Of a stretch of DNA of 64,000 nucleotides, positions 43,447 to 51,982 are shown piece after piece (position 1 is the stretch's first letter; each line of letters starts with the position of its first letter). Origin of the DNA: Anaerolineae bacterium (GTDB lineage: Bacteria > Chloroflexota > Anaerolineae > Aggregatilineales > J027); the NCBI GenBank assembly GCA_008933735.1, contig WBUL01000010.1:62001-126000 (forward strand), read 5' to 3'. Below the pieces are notes generated by a model. It did no database searches and was not told the origin of the DNA. It worked only from the letters and a program-made list of their open reading frames with translations. A program made the translations under genes and the position numbers.

Positions 43447-44868
43447 ATGAAGGTTTTGCTCAGTCTTTTTTTGGGTCTTTTACTGCTCACACCACTGACG
43501 ACCACCGCATTTCAAAATTATACATGCCCGGAACTGGTAGAAATCGCCTTGAACGCGGCAGATGAAGCTTGTTTTAACGTTGGGACAAATAAGGCTTGTT
43601 ATGGTCATTCTTTTATTGACGCTCAACCTCGTCCCGATGTAGAAACCCTCGAATTCGCTGCGCCGGGGGATGAAGCGGATCTGCTGGAAATCAGCACCAT
43701 GCGTCTGAGTGCGATGGATGTTGGAACAGGTGCTTGGGGTGTGGCCTTCATGAATCTTCTGGCGTACTCGGATTTCAAGCCGGAAGATGTGTCTATACTT
43801 GTTTTTGGCAATGTTGAGATTCAGAATCTTGTTGAACCCACGACGACCCTTGAGATCACGCTTGTTGAATCCACCGATCTTTTGATCGCTCCGGCAGCCA
43901 GCTCAGAAGTTATCGAAACCGTTGAGGCGGGTCAAATTATCGAAGCTAAACAGCGTCTCGAAGATACCTCCTGGCTGCGGGTCGAAATCCAGGACAGTGG
44001 TATTGTGGGCTGGATTCCAGCCGAGGCAGTCAACGAAAGCAGTCATCTGGATGAACTCACGATTGTAGATGCGTGGGAACCCTATTATGGCCCCATGCAG
44101 GCCTTTTATTTTACCAGCGGCACGGATGATGCAGTGTGCCCCCAGGCTCCCGAAAGCGGTTTGATCATCCAAACGCCAGAAGGAGTTGCTGAAGTTAATC
44201 TCGTGATCAACGGCGTGAATATTCAACTCAGCGCGACCGCGTTTGTCCAGGCGCAGCCGGGCGGCGCGATGACCGTCGAAGTCATTAGCGGCTGGGCTGA
44301 GGTAGAAAGCAACGGCTTGTCTCAGACCGTGTCCTCTGGACAGCAGGTGAGTATTCCTATCAGTGAAAACCTAACGCCAGTCGGTGGAGTAAGCGCACCG
44401 CAGACCCTGAGTGTAAATACAACCACCCTGCCCGGTTGGGGATCTGCCCAAAGTGGCGGCAGTTTTTCTTCGCCTGGGAATGGGAACGCCAACGCCAATG
44501 CGAACGCCCATGCCAACGGGAACGGAAACGCCAATGCCAACACCAACACCAACGCCAACGGCGGAGGCAACAGCGGGGGAAATAGCTGCTGCGCGGGTTC
44601 CAATCCAGGTAATGGCAATGGGAATGGGAACGCCAACGCCAACGGGAACGGAAATGGCAACGCCAACGGCGGAGGCAACACGTCTGATCCGGGGAATGGC
44701 AACGCCAATGGTAATGCGAATGGTGGGGGTGGTACTTCCGATCCGGGGAATGGGAATGGCAACGCCAATGGTAATGCGAATGGTGGGGGCGGCGCTTCCG
44801 ATCCGGGGAATGGGAATGGCAACGCCAATGGTAATGGGAACGGGAATGCCAATGGCAACGGGAATTGA
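43447..44868 (+). CDS. Secreted SH3-domain protein with a long Asn/Gly/Ala repeat tail
   Basis: A 473-residue exported protein; signal peptide MKVLLSLFLGLLLLTPLTTT. Residues ~25-130 hold several Cys (YTCPELVEIAL, DEACFNVGTNKACYG). An SH3-type domain lies at ~135-195 (ESTDLLIAPAASSEVIETVE, DTSWLRVEIQDSG IVGWIPAEA). A FecR-like beta domain follows (~245-300, VEVISGWAEVESNG). From ~340 to the end the chain is built of Asn, Gly and Ala (for example GNGNANANANAHANG) with SDPGNGN spacers and one NSCCAGSN. Such tails suggest a flexible or self-associating surface fibre. ATG 43447 is chosen over a start at 43351 because it gives the signal peptide. It leads a three-gene cluster with an FHA protein and a kinase. 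Confidence 0.85.
   Translation: MKVLLSLFLGLLLLTPLTTTAFQNYTCPELVEIALNAADEACFNVGTNKACYGHSFIDAQPRPDVETLEFAAPGDEADLLEISTMRLSAMDVGTGAWGVAFMNLLAYSDFKPEDVSILVFGNVEIQNLVEPTTTLEITLVESTDLLIAPAASSEVIETVEAGQIIEAKQRLEDTSWLRVEIQDSGIVGWIPAEAVNESSHLDELTIVDAWEPYYGPMQAFYFTSGTDDAVCPQAPESGLIIQTPEGVAEVNLVINGVNIQLSATAFVQAQPGGAMTVEVISGWAEVESNGLSQTVSSGQQVSIPISENLTPVGGVSAPQTLSVNTTTLPGWGSAQSGGSFSSPGNGNANANANAHANGNGNANANTNTNANGGGNSGGNSCCAGSNPGNGNGNGNANANGNGNGNANGGGNTSDPGNGNANGNANGGGGTSDPGNGNGNANGNANGGGGASDPGNGNGNANGNGNGNANGNGN
44473..44865 (+). repeat. Asn/Gly/Ala codon repeats, with 60-bp tandem units at the 3' end
   Basis: Short repeats of AAC, GGN and GCC codons fill about 390 bp. From about 44641 the period is 60 bp: 44701-44760 and 44761-44820 differ at only three positions, and 44641-44700 ends with the same 18 bases as both. 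Near-identity shows recent duplication or ongoing slippage. Confidence 0.85.
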
Positions 44869-44886
44869 AATTTGCAACAACAGGTT

Positions 44887-45804
44887 ATGCAGTCAATGGA
44901 CATGAAAGTTTGTCCTGTCTGCAATCAAGAAAACCTTCAGAATGCTCTGGCCTGCTCACAATGCGGAACTTCCTTTACCGTTAAAGTTGCAATTGATCCA
45001 ACACCAACGCCTGACGGTCCACCACAAAGCATAGCTACCCCCAGCGATCTTTTTCTGTTTGTGTCGGGGCACAACCAGCCGATTGTTTTAAGAAACATGA
45101 AGGAAATCACCCTGGGGAGAAAATCTCCGAATACTGCCTCTCCTATAGTAGACTTAACACCTTATGACGAAAAACCGCCGGAAATATCGCGGAAACACGC
45201 GATGATTGAACAAGTGGATGGCACTTATTTCCTGCGAGATCTGGGCAGTACCAACGGCACCTGGCTCAATGATGCCCCCCTGATCCCTCATCGCAATTAT
45301 CATCTGCATCCCGGTGACAAAATCCGGCTGGCTCAGCTTGCCGTTGTTGCCTATTTCAAAGGGGAAAAAACCACAGAGGTCACGATTTCATTATCCTTTG
45401 ATCAGGCTTGTGAGTTAACCCCGACATCGCTTGGCAGTGAGATTCTCCCTGTGTTGAAGACCATTGGAGATTTCCAGCTCATCCTCAATACACTTTTGGA
45501 GCGTGACCCTCAGGAAATAAAAATTGAGTCGATCAAGGCGGATACTGCCGGAAATAAAATAGTGATTCGGCTGGATAGAGCGCAGGAAACCCTGAAAATC
45601 ATACAGGAAGTTGTGCTGCCATGGAAAACCGTCAACAAAAATACGGACGCGCAGGAACTGAAAACCGAACCCCTGGCGCAGAATATTGTTGTTCGCATTA
45701 AACCGGATTTAGCAGTTGAAAAAGCGCAGTTATTCATCGAAAAACTTTCGCCAATCCTCCTTTTTTTCCTAAACCTGAAACCGCCAATCCTGTTTGAGAA
45801 GTGA
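44887..45804 (+). CDS. Zinc-ribbon and FHA-domain protein
   Basis: About 305 residues. The N terminus carries a zinc ribbon (VCPVCNQ and ACSQCGTSF). After a short Pro/Thr linker an FHA domain spans ~55-155: ITLGRKSPN with the phospho-threonine-binding Arg, PEISRKHAMIEQ with Ser and His, and LRDLGSTNGTWLND. The C-terminal half (~160-305) is a helical/beta region of unknown fold. FHA domains read phosphothreonine, and a Ser/Thr kinase gene starts only 9 bp downstream. Start uncertain: ATG 44887, 44896 or 44902, or TTG 44872, are all possible; ACAGG at 44880-44884 does not settle it. Confidence 0.85.
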   Translation: MQSMDMKVCPVCNQENLQNALACSQCGTSFTVKVAIDPTPTPDGPPQSIATPSDLFLFVSGHNQPIVLRNMKEITLGRKSPNTASPIVDLTPYDEKPPEISRKHAMIEQVDGTYFLRDLGSTNGTWLNDAPLIPHRNYHLHPGDKIRLAQLAVVAYFKGEKTTEVTISLSFDQACELTPTSLGSEILPVLKTIGDFQLILNTLLERDPQEIKIESIKADTAGNKIVIRLDRAQETLKIIQEVVLPWKTVNKNTDAQELKTEPLAQNIVVRIKPDLAVEKAQLFIEKLSPILLFFLNLKPPILFEK

Positions 45805-45813
45805 GCCTCTGAT

Positions 45814-48800
45814 TTGGACAACTGGCAGGACAAATGGTTACGAGGGTACCAGCTTAAGCAAATTATTGGTTCAGGTGGTTCGAGTGTTGTTTATCTGGCT
45901 TACCAGCCAGCGGTAGAGCGCGAAGTTGCCATCAAGGCGATTTCTCCTCAGTTTGCCAACAATCCGGATTTTGTGCGGCGATTTGAAAGAGAAGCCCAGT
46001 TCATCGCCCGCTTGGAACACCCTCATATCGTTCCCCTTTATGATTTCTGGCGTGACCCGCATGGTGCTTATCTTGTGATGCGCTTCCTGAAAGGCGGCAG
46101 TCTGAAAGCCCATGTACGCAGTAACGGGGCCTGGCCCCTTCCTGCGACCATCAAATTGATTGATCAGATCGCTTCGGCACTGTCCACAGCGCATCAGTCC
46201 GGCATCATTCATCAGGATTTAAAGCCGGAAAATATCCTTTTTGATGAACAAGGAAACGGCTATCTGGTCGATTTTGGTATCGCCAAAGATGTCCTGTCCA
46301 ACATTAATCTTTCAGAAGCGGGGGGGGATAAAATCTGGGGAACTCCCGCATTTATGGCACCTGAACAGGCCAGGGACAATGCCGTTACTGAGCGGTCAGA
46401 CATTTACAGCCTGGGGCTGATCATTTACACGTTGCTGGCGGGCGAAATGCCGTACCAGTCGCCCAGTGTCACCACCATTCTGCGGAAAAAACTTTTCGAG
46501 GTACTCCCGCCGCTCAGCCTGAATCGTCCCGAACTGCCAGATCAACTGAATCTGCTCATCTGGAGAGCAACCGATGTGCTGCCAGAAAATCGTTATGCGA
46601 CCGTGAGTGAATTTGCCAATGAGTTCAGGAAGTTTCAGACAGAAACCGTGACAGTCTCTACACCTGCCTTTGCTCAGCAAAAGACCTCCTCTCTGCCCGT
46701 AGATGTAACCTTCCCGATGGCAGCCCATACGTTGATTACCGAAGGCACGAATCCGTATAAAGGGCTGCGTCCTTTTGAAGAAGTCGATGCGCTTGATTTC
46801 TATGGACGAGAAGACCTGATTGAAAAGCTCCTGGCACGCTTGCAGTCAAATCCTCGTTTCTTAACGGTCATCGGGCCCAGCGGCAGTGGAAAATCGAGTG
46901 TTGTTAAAGCGGGTCTGCTCCCAAAGCTGCGACAGGGAGCTCTCCCCGAATCGGACACATGGTTTATTTCGACCATGACCCCTGGCGCAAATCCCCTCTC
47001 TGAACTGGAACAGGCATTGATGCGCGTGGCGATTAATGCCCCAGCAGTTTCTATCGCCGAACAATTACAGGCGAGTGGACTGCATAAGTTGATCACCCAA
47101 ATTCTGCCGGGCGACCTGCTTTTATTGATTGACCAGTTCGAAGAGCTGTTCTCATTGGCAGAGGATGAATCCGTTCGCCGCCTCTTTATTAATAATCTGA
47201 TGAGTGCGCTGAACCATCCCCAGAGCCATCTGCGAGTTATCCTCACCCTACGAGCTGATTTTTATGACCGCCCTCTTCACTACCCTGAATTGGGCCAATT
47301 TATCCGCGAAAACACCGAGGTTATTCTGCCGCTTTCGAGCACAGAAATTGAGCGAAGTATCGTGGAACCGGCGAAACGGGTCGGGCTGGTGGTCGATAGA
47401 GCCTTAGTGACTGCCATGACCGATGATGTACAGGGGCAGCCAGGGATGTTACCGCTCCTACAATTTGCCCTGACTGAACTGTATGAGAACAGCCAAGGGA
47501 ACCGCCTTACTGTTGCCGCTTACAACGCTGTTGGCGGTGTGAGCGGCGCGCTCGCAAAACGTGCCAATGACCTCTATGATCAGCTCAATCCTGAACAGCA
47601 GCGATGGGTACAACAAATCTTTTTGAGACTGGTCAGTGAAGCGGCGACTCGCCAGCGTGTTTTGCGGGAAAACTTAACTTCGCTTGCGCCAGCTCGTGAT
47701 TCCATCGACATGCTGCTTGACCTGTTCGGTAAACACCGTCTCCTGACCTTTGATCGAGACCCAGTCACGCGGGCCCCCACTGTAGAAATTGCCCACGAGG
47801 CGCTTATCCATCGTTGGGAACAGCTTCGTGAATGGGTGGACACCCATCGAGACGATCTGCGACAGTATCGGAAACTGTCTGAAGCTGCCGCTGAGTGGGT
47901 GAATAATCAACGGGAAAACAGCTTTCTGGCAAGCGGGACTCGTCTTGCCCAGTTTGAGGAGCTGGCCGTTGCCCTGAATGAATTGGAACAACAGTATTTG
48001 CAGGCCAGCATCGCTTTTCGTCAGCAGAACGCTCGAAGAAGGCAGTTATTTGTCGGAGTGCTAACGGTCGTTGCCATCAGTGCGGTCATTATGGCGTTTC
48101 TGGCATGGTTGGGCCAGCAGCAGGCTGCCCGCGAGCGTAAAACGGCGGAAACTGAACGCGACCGTGCCAATGAACAGGTACAGATTTCCCGTTCAAGAGA
48201 ACTGGCCGTATCCGCGCTCACAGAAGGAGGACGGTTAGACTATTCGCTGCTGATCAGTTTAGAAGCCCTGCGAAGTTATGATACCTTAGAAGCCCGCCGC
48301 AGTTTGTTACTTGGTCTGGTCTCCAATCCGTATCTCGTCACCTTTTTGCACGGGCATGAAGCTGTAGTCCGCACGGCTGCCGTCAGCCCGGATGGTCGCA
48401 TGTTTGCAAGTGCGGGTGATGATCGGACAATACGTGTATGGGATGCGGAAACACAACAGCTTTTGTTCGAGCCGCTGACCGGACATACGGACACCATCTG
48501 GAAAGTCACCTTCAGCCCGGATGGGCGCTGGCTGGCTTCGGCCAGTCACGATCATACGATTCGCCTCTGGGATTTAAGTCAGTCCGATCAGCCTATTGTG
48601 CTGGAAGGTCACACTGATAAAGTGTGGGATGTAGCCTTCAGCCCGGACGGGCGCTGGCTGGCCTCAGCCAGTTCAGATGGAAAAGTTCTGCTCTGGGATA
48701 TTTCGCTTGAAGTTCCTGTTCCCAAAACCCTTTCCGCACATTCGGCTACGGTTTACACGGTTGAATTCAGCCCCGATGGAAAACTCCTGGCTTCTGGCGG

Positions 48801-50262
48801 CGAGGACTTGACGATTATTTTGTGGGACTTAACAGACGTTCAAACGGCTGAAGCGCTTAATGCCACAATTCTTAGCGGCCATCAGAATTGGATCCTGACT
48901 CTCGCCTTCAGCCCGGACGGCAGCGCCCTCGCTTCCAGTGGGCCGGAAAATGAAGTTATCCTGTGGGATGTGGCCGCCCGAACTGCCCTGGGTAAATTTC
49001 ATACTAACCATTCTGATTGGGTAAGGGACATTGCCTTTTCGCCCGATGGGCAGCGTCTCTTAACAGCCAGCGCAGACAACTCCATCCGGGTCTGGAATTT
49101 ATCCAGCGCTCAACTCGCCCAACCTCCCTTAGTGGGCCATACGGATGCCATCTGGGATATTGAATTTGTGCCCGGCGGGCAGCAGCTTCTTTCCGCCAGC
49201 AGTGACAGATCTCTAATCCTCTGGAATTTAGAGCCTGTTCAACGACTGGCGCATCCACTCAAAGTGGGTACCGAACCGATCTGGAGCGTGGCGTTTAGTG
49301 GATGTGGCTTGGTGGCAGGCGGTGGCAGCCTTACCCTGGCTGAAGCCTATCCCGTTTTTCTACTTCCATGCGATGGGAGTTTATCAACTGAACCGGAGAT
49401 TTTGACCGAGCACAGTGCCGCTGTGACCAGCGTTGCGGTCAGCGATCAGTGGCTTGCTACCGGAAGTGTGGACCGCACCGTTCGTCTGAGGAAACTGCCG
49501 GAAAAGGAGCCGGTTATTTCACTGGATAAGCATACAAGCAGTGTGACGAGTGTTGCTTTCTGTCCTGATGGGGCAATGCTTGCCTCAGCAGATACTGGTG
49601 GGACGGTGATACTCTGGAAAGCAGAGGGGGACATATGGTCTCTTGCCAGTACCTTCACGGTTCCGGGTGGCGCAACTTCGGTGGCTTGCAGTCCGGATGG
49701 AAGTCTCGTTGCTGTAGGAGGGCAAGATCATACGGTTGTTTTGTGGGATGCCCAGCAGCAGACAGGTGAAGCTTTCTCAGGTCATTCTGATGATGTGGAA
49801 ACCGTAGTATTCAGTCCCGATGGACGTATCCTTGCTTCCGGAAGTCGTGACAATACGATTGTCCTCTGGGATACCCTGACACGCACACCCTTGAGACCTG
49901 CATTGCAAGGCCACACGAACTGGGTCACTTCTCTGGCTTTCAGCACGGATGGAAGGATTCTTGTTTCAGGTAGTCGTGATATGACCATCATTTTGTGGGA
50001 TGTGGAAACAGGCCAGTCGTTCAGTCCACCCCTTACTGCCCATTCTGATTGGGTAACCGACGTGACTTTTAGCCTGGACGGGCAGTTTTTTGCTTCCAGC
50101 GGACGGGACGCTCAAGTTTTTCTCTGGGGCATTAATCCCATCGTCTGGGAACAAGCAGCGTGCCAGATTGCCCATCGAAATCTCACTGAAACCGAGTGGC
50201 AGAGTCTCTTCAGGGACGAAACCTACAATGAAACTTGTCCTTCCCCAAACCCAGCACGTTGA
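45814..50262 (+). CDS. Ser/Thr kinase - STAND NTPase - 14 WD40 repeat protein
   Basis: A 1482-residue protein starting at TTG 45814. Kinase domain ~11-275: GSGGSSVVYLAY, VAIKAIS, HQDLKPENIL (Gln in place of the HRD Arg), DFGIAK, GTPAFMAPEQ. STAND NTPase ~310-700: NPYKGLRPFEEVDALDFYGR, Walker A VIGPSGSGKSSVVKAG (~353), Walker B LLLLIDQFEELFSL (~433), the nSTAND1 type. A membrane-like segment follows at ~746-768 (VLTVVAISAVIMAFLAWLG). WD40 repeats ~845-1460: 14 by eye, fitting two seven-bladed propellers. If the segment spans the membrane, the propellers lie outside. The NTPase would couple ligand binding by the propellers to the kinase. Last gene of the cluster with the FHA protein. Confidence 0.93.
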   Translation: MDNWQDKWLRGYQLKQIIGSGGSSVVYLAYQPAVEREVAIKAISPQFANNPDFVRRFEREAQFIARLEHPHIVPLYDFWRDPHGAYLVMRFLKGGSLKAHVRSNGAWPLPATIKLIDQIASALSTAHQSGIIHQDLKPENILFDEQGNGYLVDFGIAKDVLSNINLSEAGGDKIWGTPAFMAPEQARDNAVTERSDIYSLGLIIYTLLAGEMPYQSPSVTTILRKKLFEVLPPLSLNRPELPDQLNLLIWRATDVLPENRYATVSEFANEFRKFQTETVTVSTPAFAQQKTSSLPVDVTFPMAAHTLITEGTNPYKGLRPFEEVDALDFYGREDLIEKLLARLQSNPRFLTVIGPSGSGKSSVVKAGLLPKLRQGALPESDTWFISTMTPGANPLSELEQALMRVAINAPAVSIAEQLQASGLHKLITQILPGDLLLLIDQFEELFSLAEDESVRRLFINNLMSALNHPQSHLRVILTLRADFYDRPLHYPELGQFIRENTEVILPLSSTEIERSIVEPAKRVGLVVDRALVTAMTDDVQGQPGMLPLLQFALTELYENSQGNRLTVAAYNAVGGVSGALAKRANDLYDQLNPEQQRWVQQIFLRLVSEAATRQRVLRENLTSLAPARDSIDMLLDLFGKHRLLTFDRDPVTRAPTVEIAHEALIHRWEQLREWVDTHRDDLRQYRKLSEAAAEWVNNQRENSFLASGTRLAQFEELAVALNELEQQYLQASIAFRQQNARRRQLFVGVLTVVAISAVIMAFLAWLGQQQAARERKTAETERDRANEQVQISRSRELAVSALTEGGRLDYSLLISLEALRSYDTLEARRSLLLGLVSNPYLVTFLHGHEAVVRTAAVSPDGRMFASAGDDRTIRVWDAETQQLLFEPLTGHTDTIWKVTFSPDGRWLASASHDHTIRLWDLSQSDQPIVLEGHTDKVWDVAFSPDGRWLASASSDGKVLLWDISLEVPVPKTLSAHSATVYTVEFSPDGKLLASGGEDLTIILWDLTDVQTAEALNATILSGHQNWILTLAFSPDGSALASSGPENEVILWDVAARTALGKFHTNHSDWVRDIAFSPDGQRLLTASADNSIRVWNLSSAQLAQPPLVGHTDAIWDIEFVPGGQQLLSASSDRSLILWNLEPVQRLAHPLKVGTEPIWSVAFSGCGLVAGGGSLTLAEAYPVFLLPCDGSLSTEPEILTEHSAAVTSVAVSDQWLATGSVDRTVRLRKLPEKEPVISLDKHTSSVTSVAFCPDGAMLASADTGGTVILWKAEGDIWSLASTFTVPGGATSVACSPDGSLVAVGGQDHTVVLWDAQQQTGEAFSGHSDDVETVVFSPDGRILASGSRDNTIVLWDTLTRTPLRPALQGHTNWVTSLAFSTDGRILVSGSRDMTIILWDVETGQSFSPPLTAHSDWVTDVTFSLDGQFFASSGRDAQVFLWGINPIVWEQAACQIAHRNLTETEWQSLFRDETYNETCPSPNPAR

Positions 50263-50510
50263 TTGCTGACACTACAGCGTGACCTAAAAGGGCACTCACC
50301 CCTCAGTTTGCCCTTCACAGTCATCCACCCGTGATTAGCTTTACCTCTTCTTTTACTGACCGCGCCCATTACGCAGCGGCGACGCGGAGTTACCACCGCC
50401 TCGTCGGGGGTCGCGGCAGTGCGTCGGCAAGCGCCATTACCACCACTGATCAGGTGTTGGTAACTATATTTACCGTGCGTTACTAATTGCCGAAAAACAG
50501 GCGTTTTTCT
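50263..50510. other. Intergenic region with no supported gene
   Basis: A gap between two convergent genes. It holds a GC-rich block (50367-50430) whose composition differs from its flanks, with the similar strings GTTACCACCGCC and ATTACCACCACT. A weak hairpin, GAAAAAC (50492-50498) with GTTTTTC (50503-50509), lies right after the purB stop and may act as its terminator. I see no ORF or RNA I can support. Confidence 0.5.
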
Positions 50511-51908
50511 CTACTGCTCAAGCATCGTTTTAATCTGCTGGGCCAGGGCATGTGCTCGTTCAGGCGCATTCCCGATGTAATGCTCAAACTGCATCGCAGC
50601 ACGGATTTGTGGTTCTGCCAGATAACGCAGAATCCGTTCATCTGAGGCTACCAGTTCGACCAAAGGATTTCGCTCATCATTTTGGAGGGCCGCCCATGCA
50701 CGGAGACTGTGTTCTCGTAACACCTCATGCATTTCCTGACGATCTGCCCCTGCCCGCACTGCTGCCATCAGCAAATTCTCCACTGCCGCAAACGGGCCAT
50801 AAATGTGTAGATTGCGCTGAACCCCTTTTTCATGAATGGTCAGGCCGGAAAGCAGTTCCGCCGCCTGAATCAGCATCTCATCTACCGCCAGGAACATCCC
50901 CGGCAGCACCTCGCGCCGGTTCGCCGAGTCATCCAGGGTACGTTCCAGCAGGGAATGCGCCGCGTTATCCCACAACACGGATACCTGCGCCGCCACCCAG
51001 CGCCCCAGGCTGTCCAGGTTTTCTGATTTCACCGGGTTGCGCTTGAAAGGCATCGCAGATGATCCAACCTGTTTTTTGCCAAACGGTTCTGACCATTCCC
51101 CAATTGGCGGCGACTGCAAAATCCGTATATCAAAGGCGAGCTTGTACAAACTACCTGCAATACCCGCCAGCACACTACCGATCTGCCAATCCTGCTTGCG
51201 TGGATAGGTCTGGGTTGTAATGTCGAACGCAGACACACCAAGAAGTTCCATGACCCGTGCTTCAAATTGGGCCGGAGAAACAGAGGTTCCCTCCAATAGT
51301 GCAACATAAGATGACGATGTGCCAACAGCGCCTTTAATCCCCTTGCCCCGCACTTCCAGCGCCTGTATCGAGCGCCAGTCTATCAGCACATCCTGAGCAT
51401 AGGAAGCGAGGCGGTAGCCAATGGTGGTCGGTTCGGCAGGCTGCAAATGGGTAAACGCCATCGTGGGCACCGCTGCCCATTGTTCAACAGCGTCGGCCAG
51501 TATTGCTAAAACTTTTCGCAGCCGCTGTGAGAGCAAATCCAATGCCGCTTGCAGGCGCAGGGCATCCGCGTTATCCAGCACATCCATACTGGTTGCCCCC
51601 AGATGGATGATTCCACCTCCGACTGGACACTGCTCGGCAAAAACGCGAATTTCCGCCATCACGTCATGACGAAGCTCGGCTTCGAGTTCAAAAGCGCGTT
51701 GCAGATCAATCGCTTCCTGATGGGCGACTAAATCCGCTACCTGCGCCTGGGTCACCAGTCCAACCTCGGACTGGGCGGTTGCCAGCGCAACCCATACCTG
51801 CCGCCACAATTTACGGCGGTGGTGCTCGCTCCACAACTGGCGCATTTCTTCTGACCCATAGCGCCAGGAAAATGGAGACAAAAAGGTATCGTGGCTGAAC
51901 ATCGTCAT
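50511..51908 (-). CDS. purB: Adenylosuccinate lyase
   Basis: Acts twice in purine synthesis: SAICAR to AICAR, and adenylosuccinate to AMP. The 465-residue product has the fumarase/aspartase-superfamily marks: HLGATSMDVLDNAD, TFTHLQPAEPTT-type segment (AFTHLQPAEPTTIGYR), and the signature GSSAMPFKRNPVKSENL. Starts at ATG 51908 or 51902; the longer frame to 51965 crosses the divergent promoter. Ribosome-binding site is weak. purA lies at 1 kb, so the two AMP-branch genes are not in one operon. Confidence 0.93.
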   Translation of the reverse strand: MTMFSHDTFLSPFSWRYGSEEMRQLWSEHHRRKLWRQVWVALATAQSEVGLVTQAQVADLVAHQEAIDLQRAFELEAELRHDVMAEIRVFAEQCPVGGGIIHLGATSMDVLDNADALRLQAALDLLSQRLRKVLAILADAVEQWAAVPTMAFTHLQPAEPTTIGYRLASYAQDVLIDWRSIQALEVRGKGIKGAVGTSSSYVALLEGTSVSPAQFEARVMELLGVSAFDITTQTYPRKQDWQIGSVLAGIAGSLYKLAFDIRILQSPPIGEWSEPFGKKQVGSSAMPFKRNPVKSENLDSLGRWVAAQVSVLWDNAAHSLLERTLDDSANRREVLPGMFLAVDEMLIQAAELLSGLTIHEKGVQRNLHIYGPFAAVENLLMAAVRAGADRQEMHEVLREHSLRAWAALQNDERNPLVELVASDERILRYLAEPQIRAAMQFEHYIGNAPERAHALAQQIKTMLEQ

Positions 51909-51939
51909 AGCGTAGGGAAGTTTAGCATATACGCTATGA

Positions 51940-51945
51940 TATAAT
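51940..51945 (+). promoter_or_regulatory. Extended -10 promoter of the PD40 protein gene
   Basis: TG, one base, TATAAT (51940-51945) is a perfect extended -10, 38 bp before ATG 51983. No -35 consensus. It lies in the divergent space with purB; TATGCT on the minus strand (51929-51924) may serve purB. Confidence 0.6.
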
Positions 51946-51982
51946 ACCCTGCCGATTCTGTTCAACTCTGATAAAAGATGCC

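Noticed and set aside
44473-44865. Repeat block as a possible CRISPR array
   Set aside because: Repeats are in frame inside a secreted protein, without unique spacers.
44322-44924. Long antisense frame rich in Pro, Leu and Phe over the repeat tail
   Set aside because: It is the mirror of the Asn/Gly codon repeats; no start signal and no family content.
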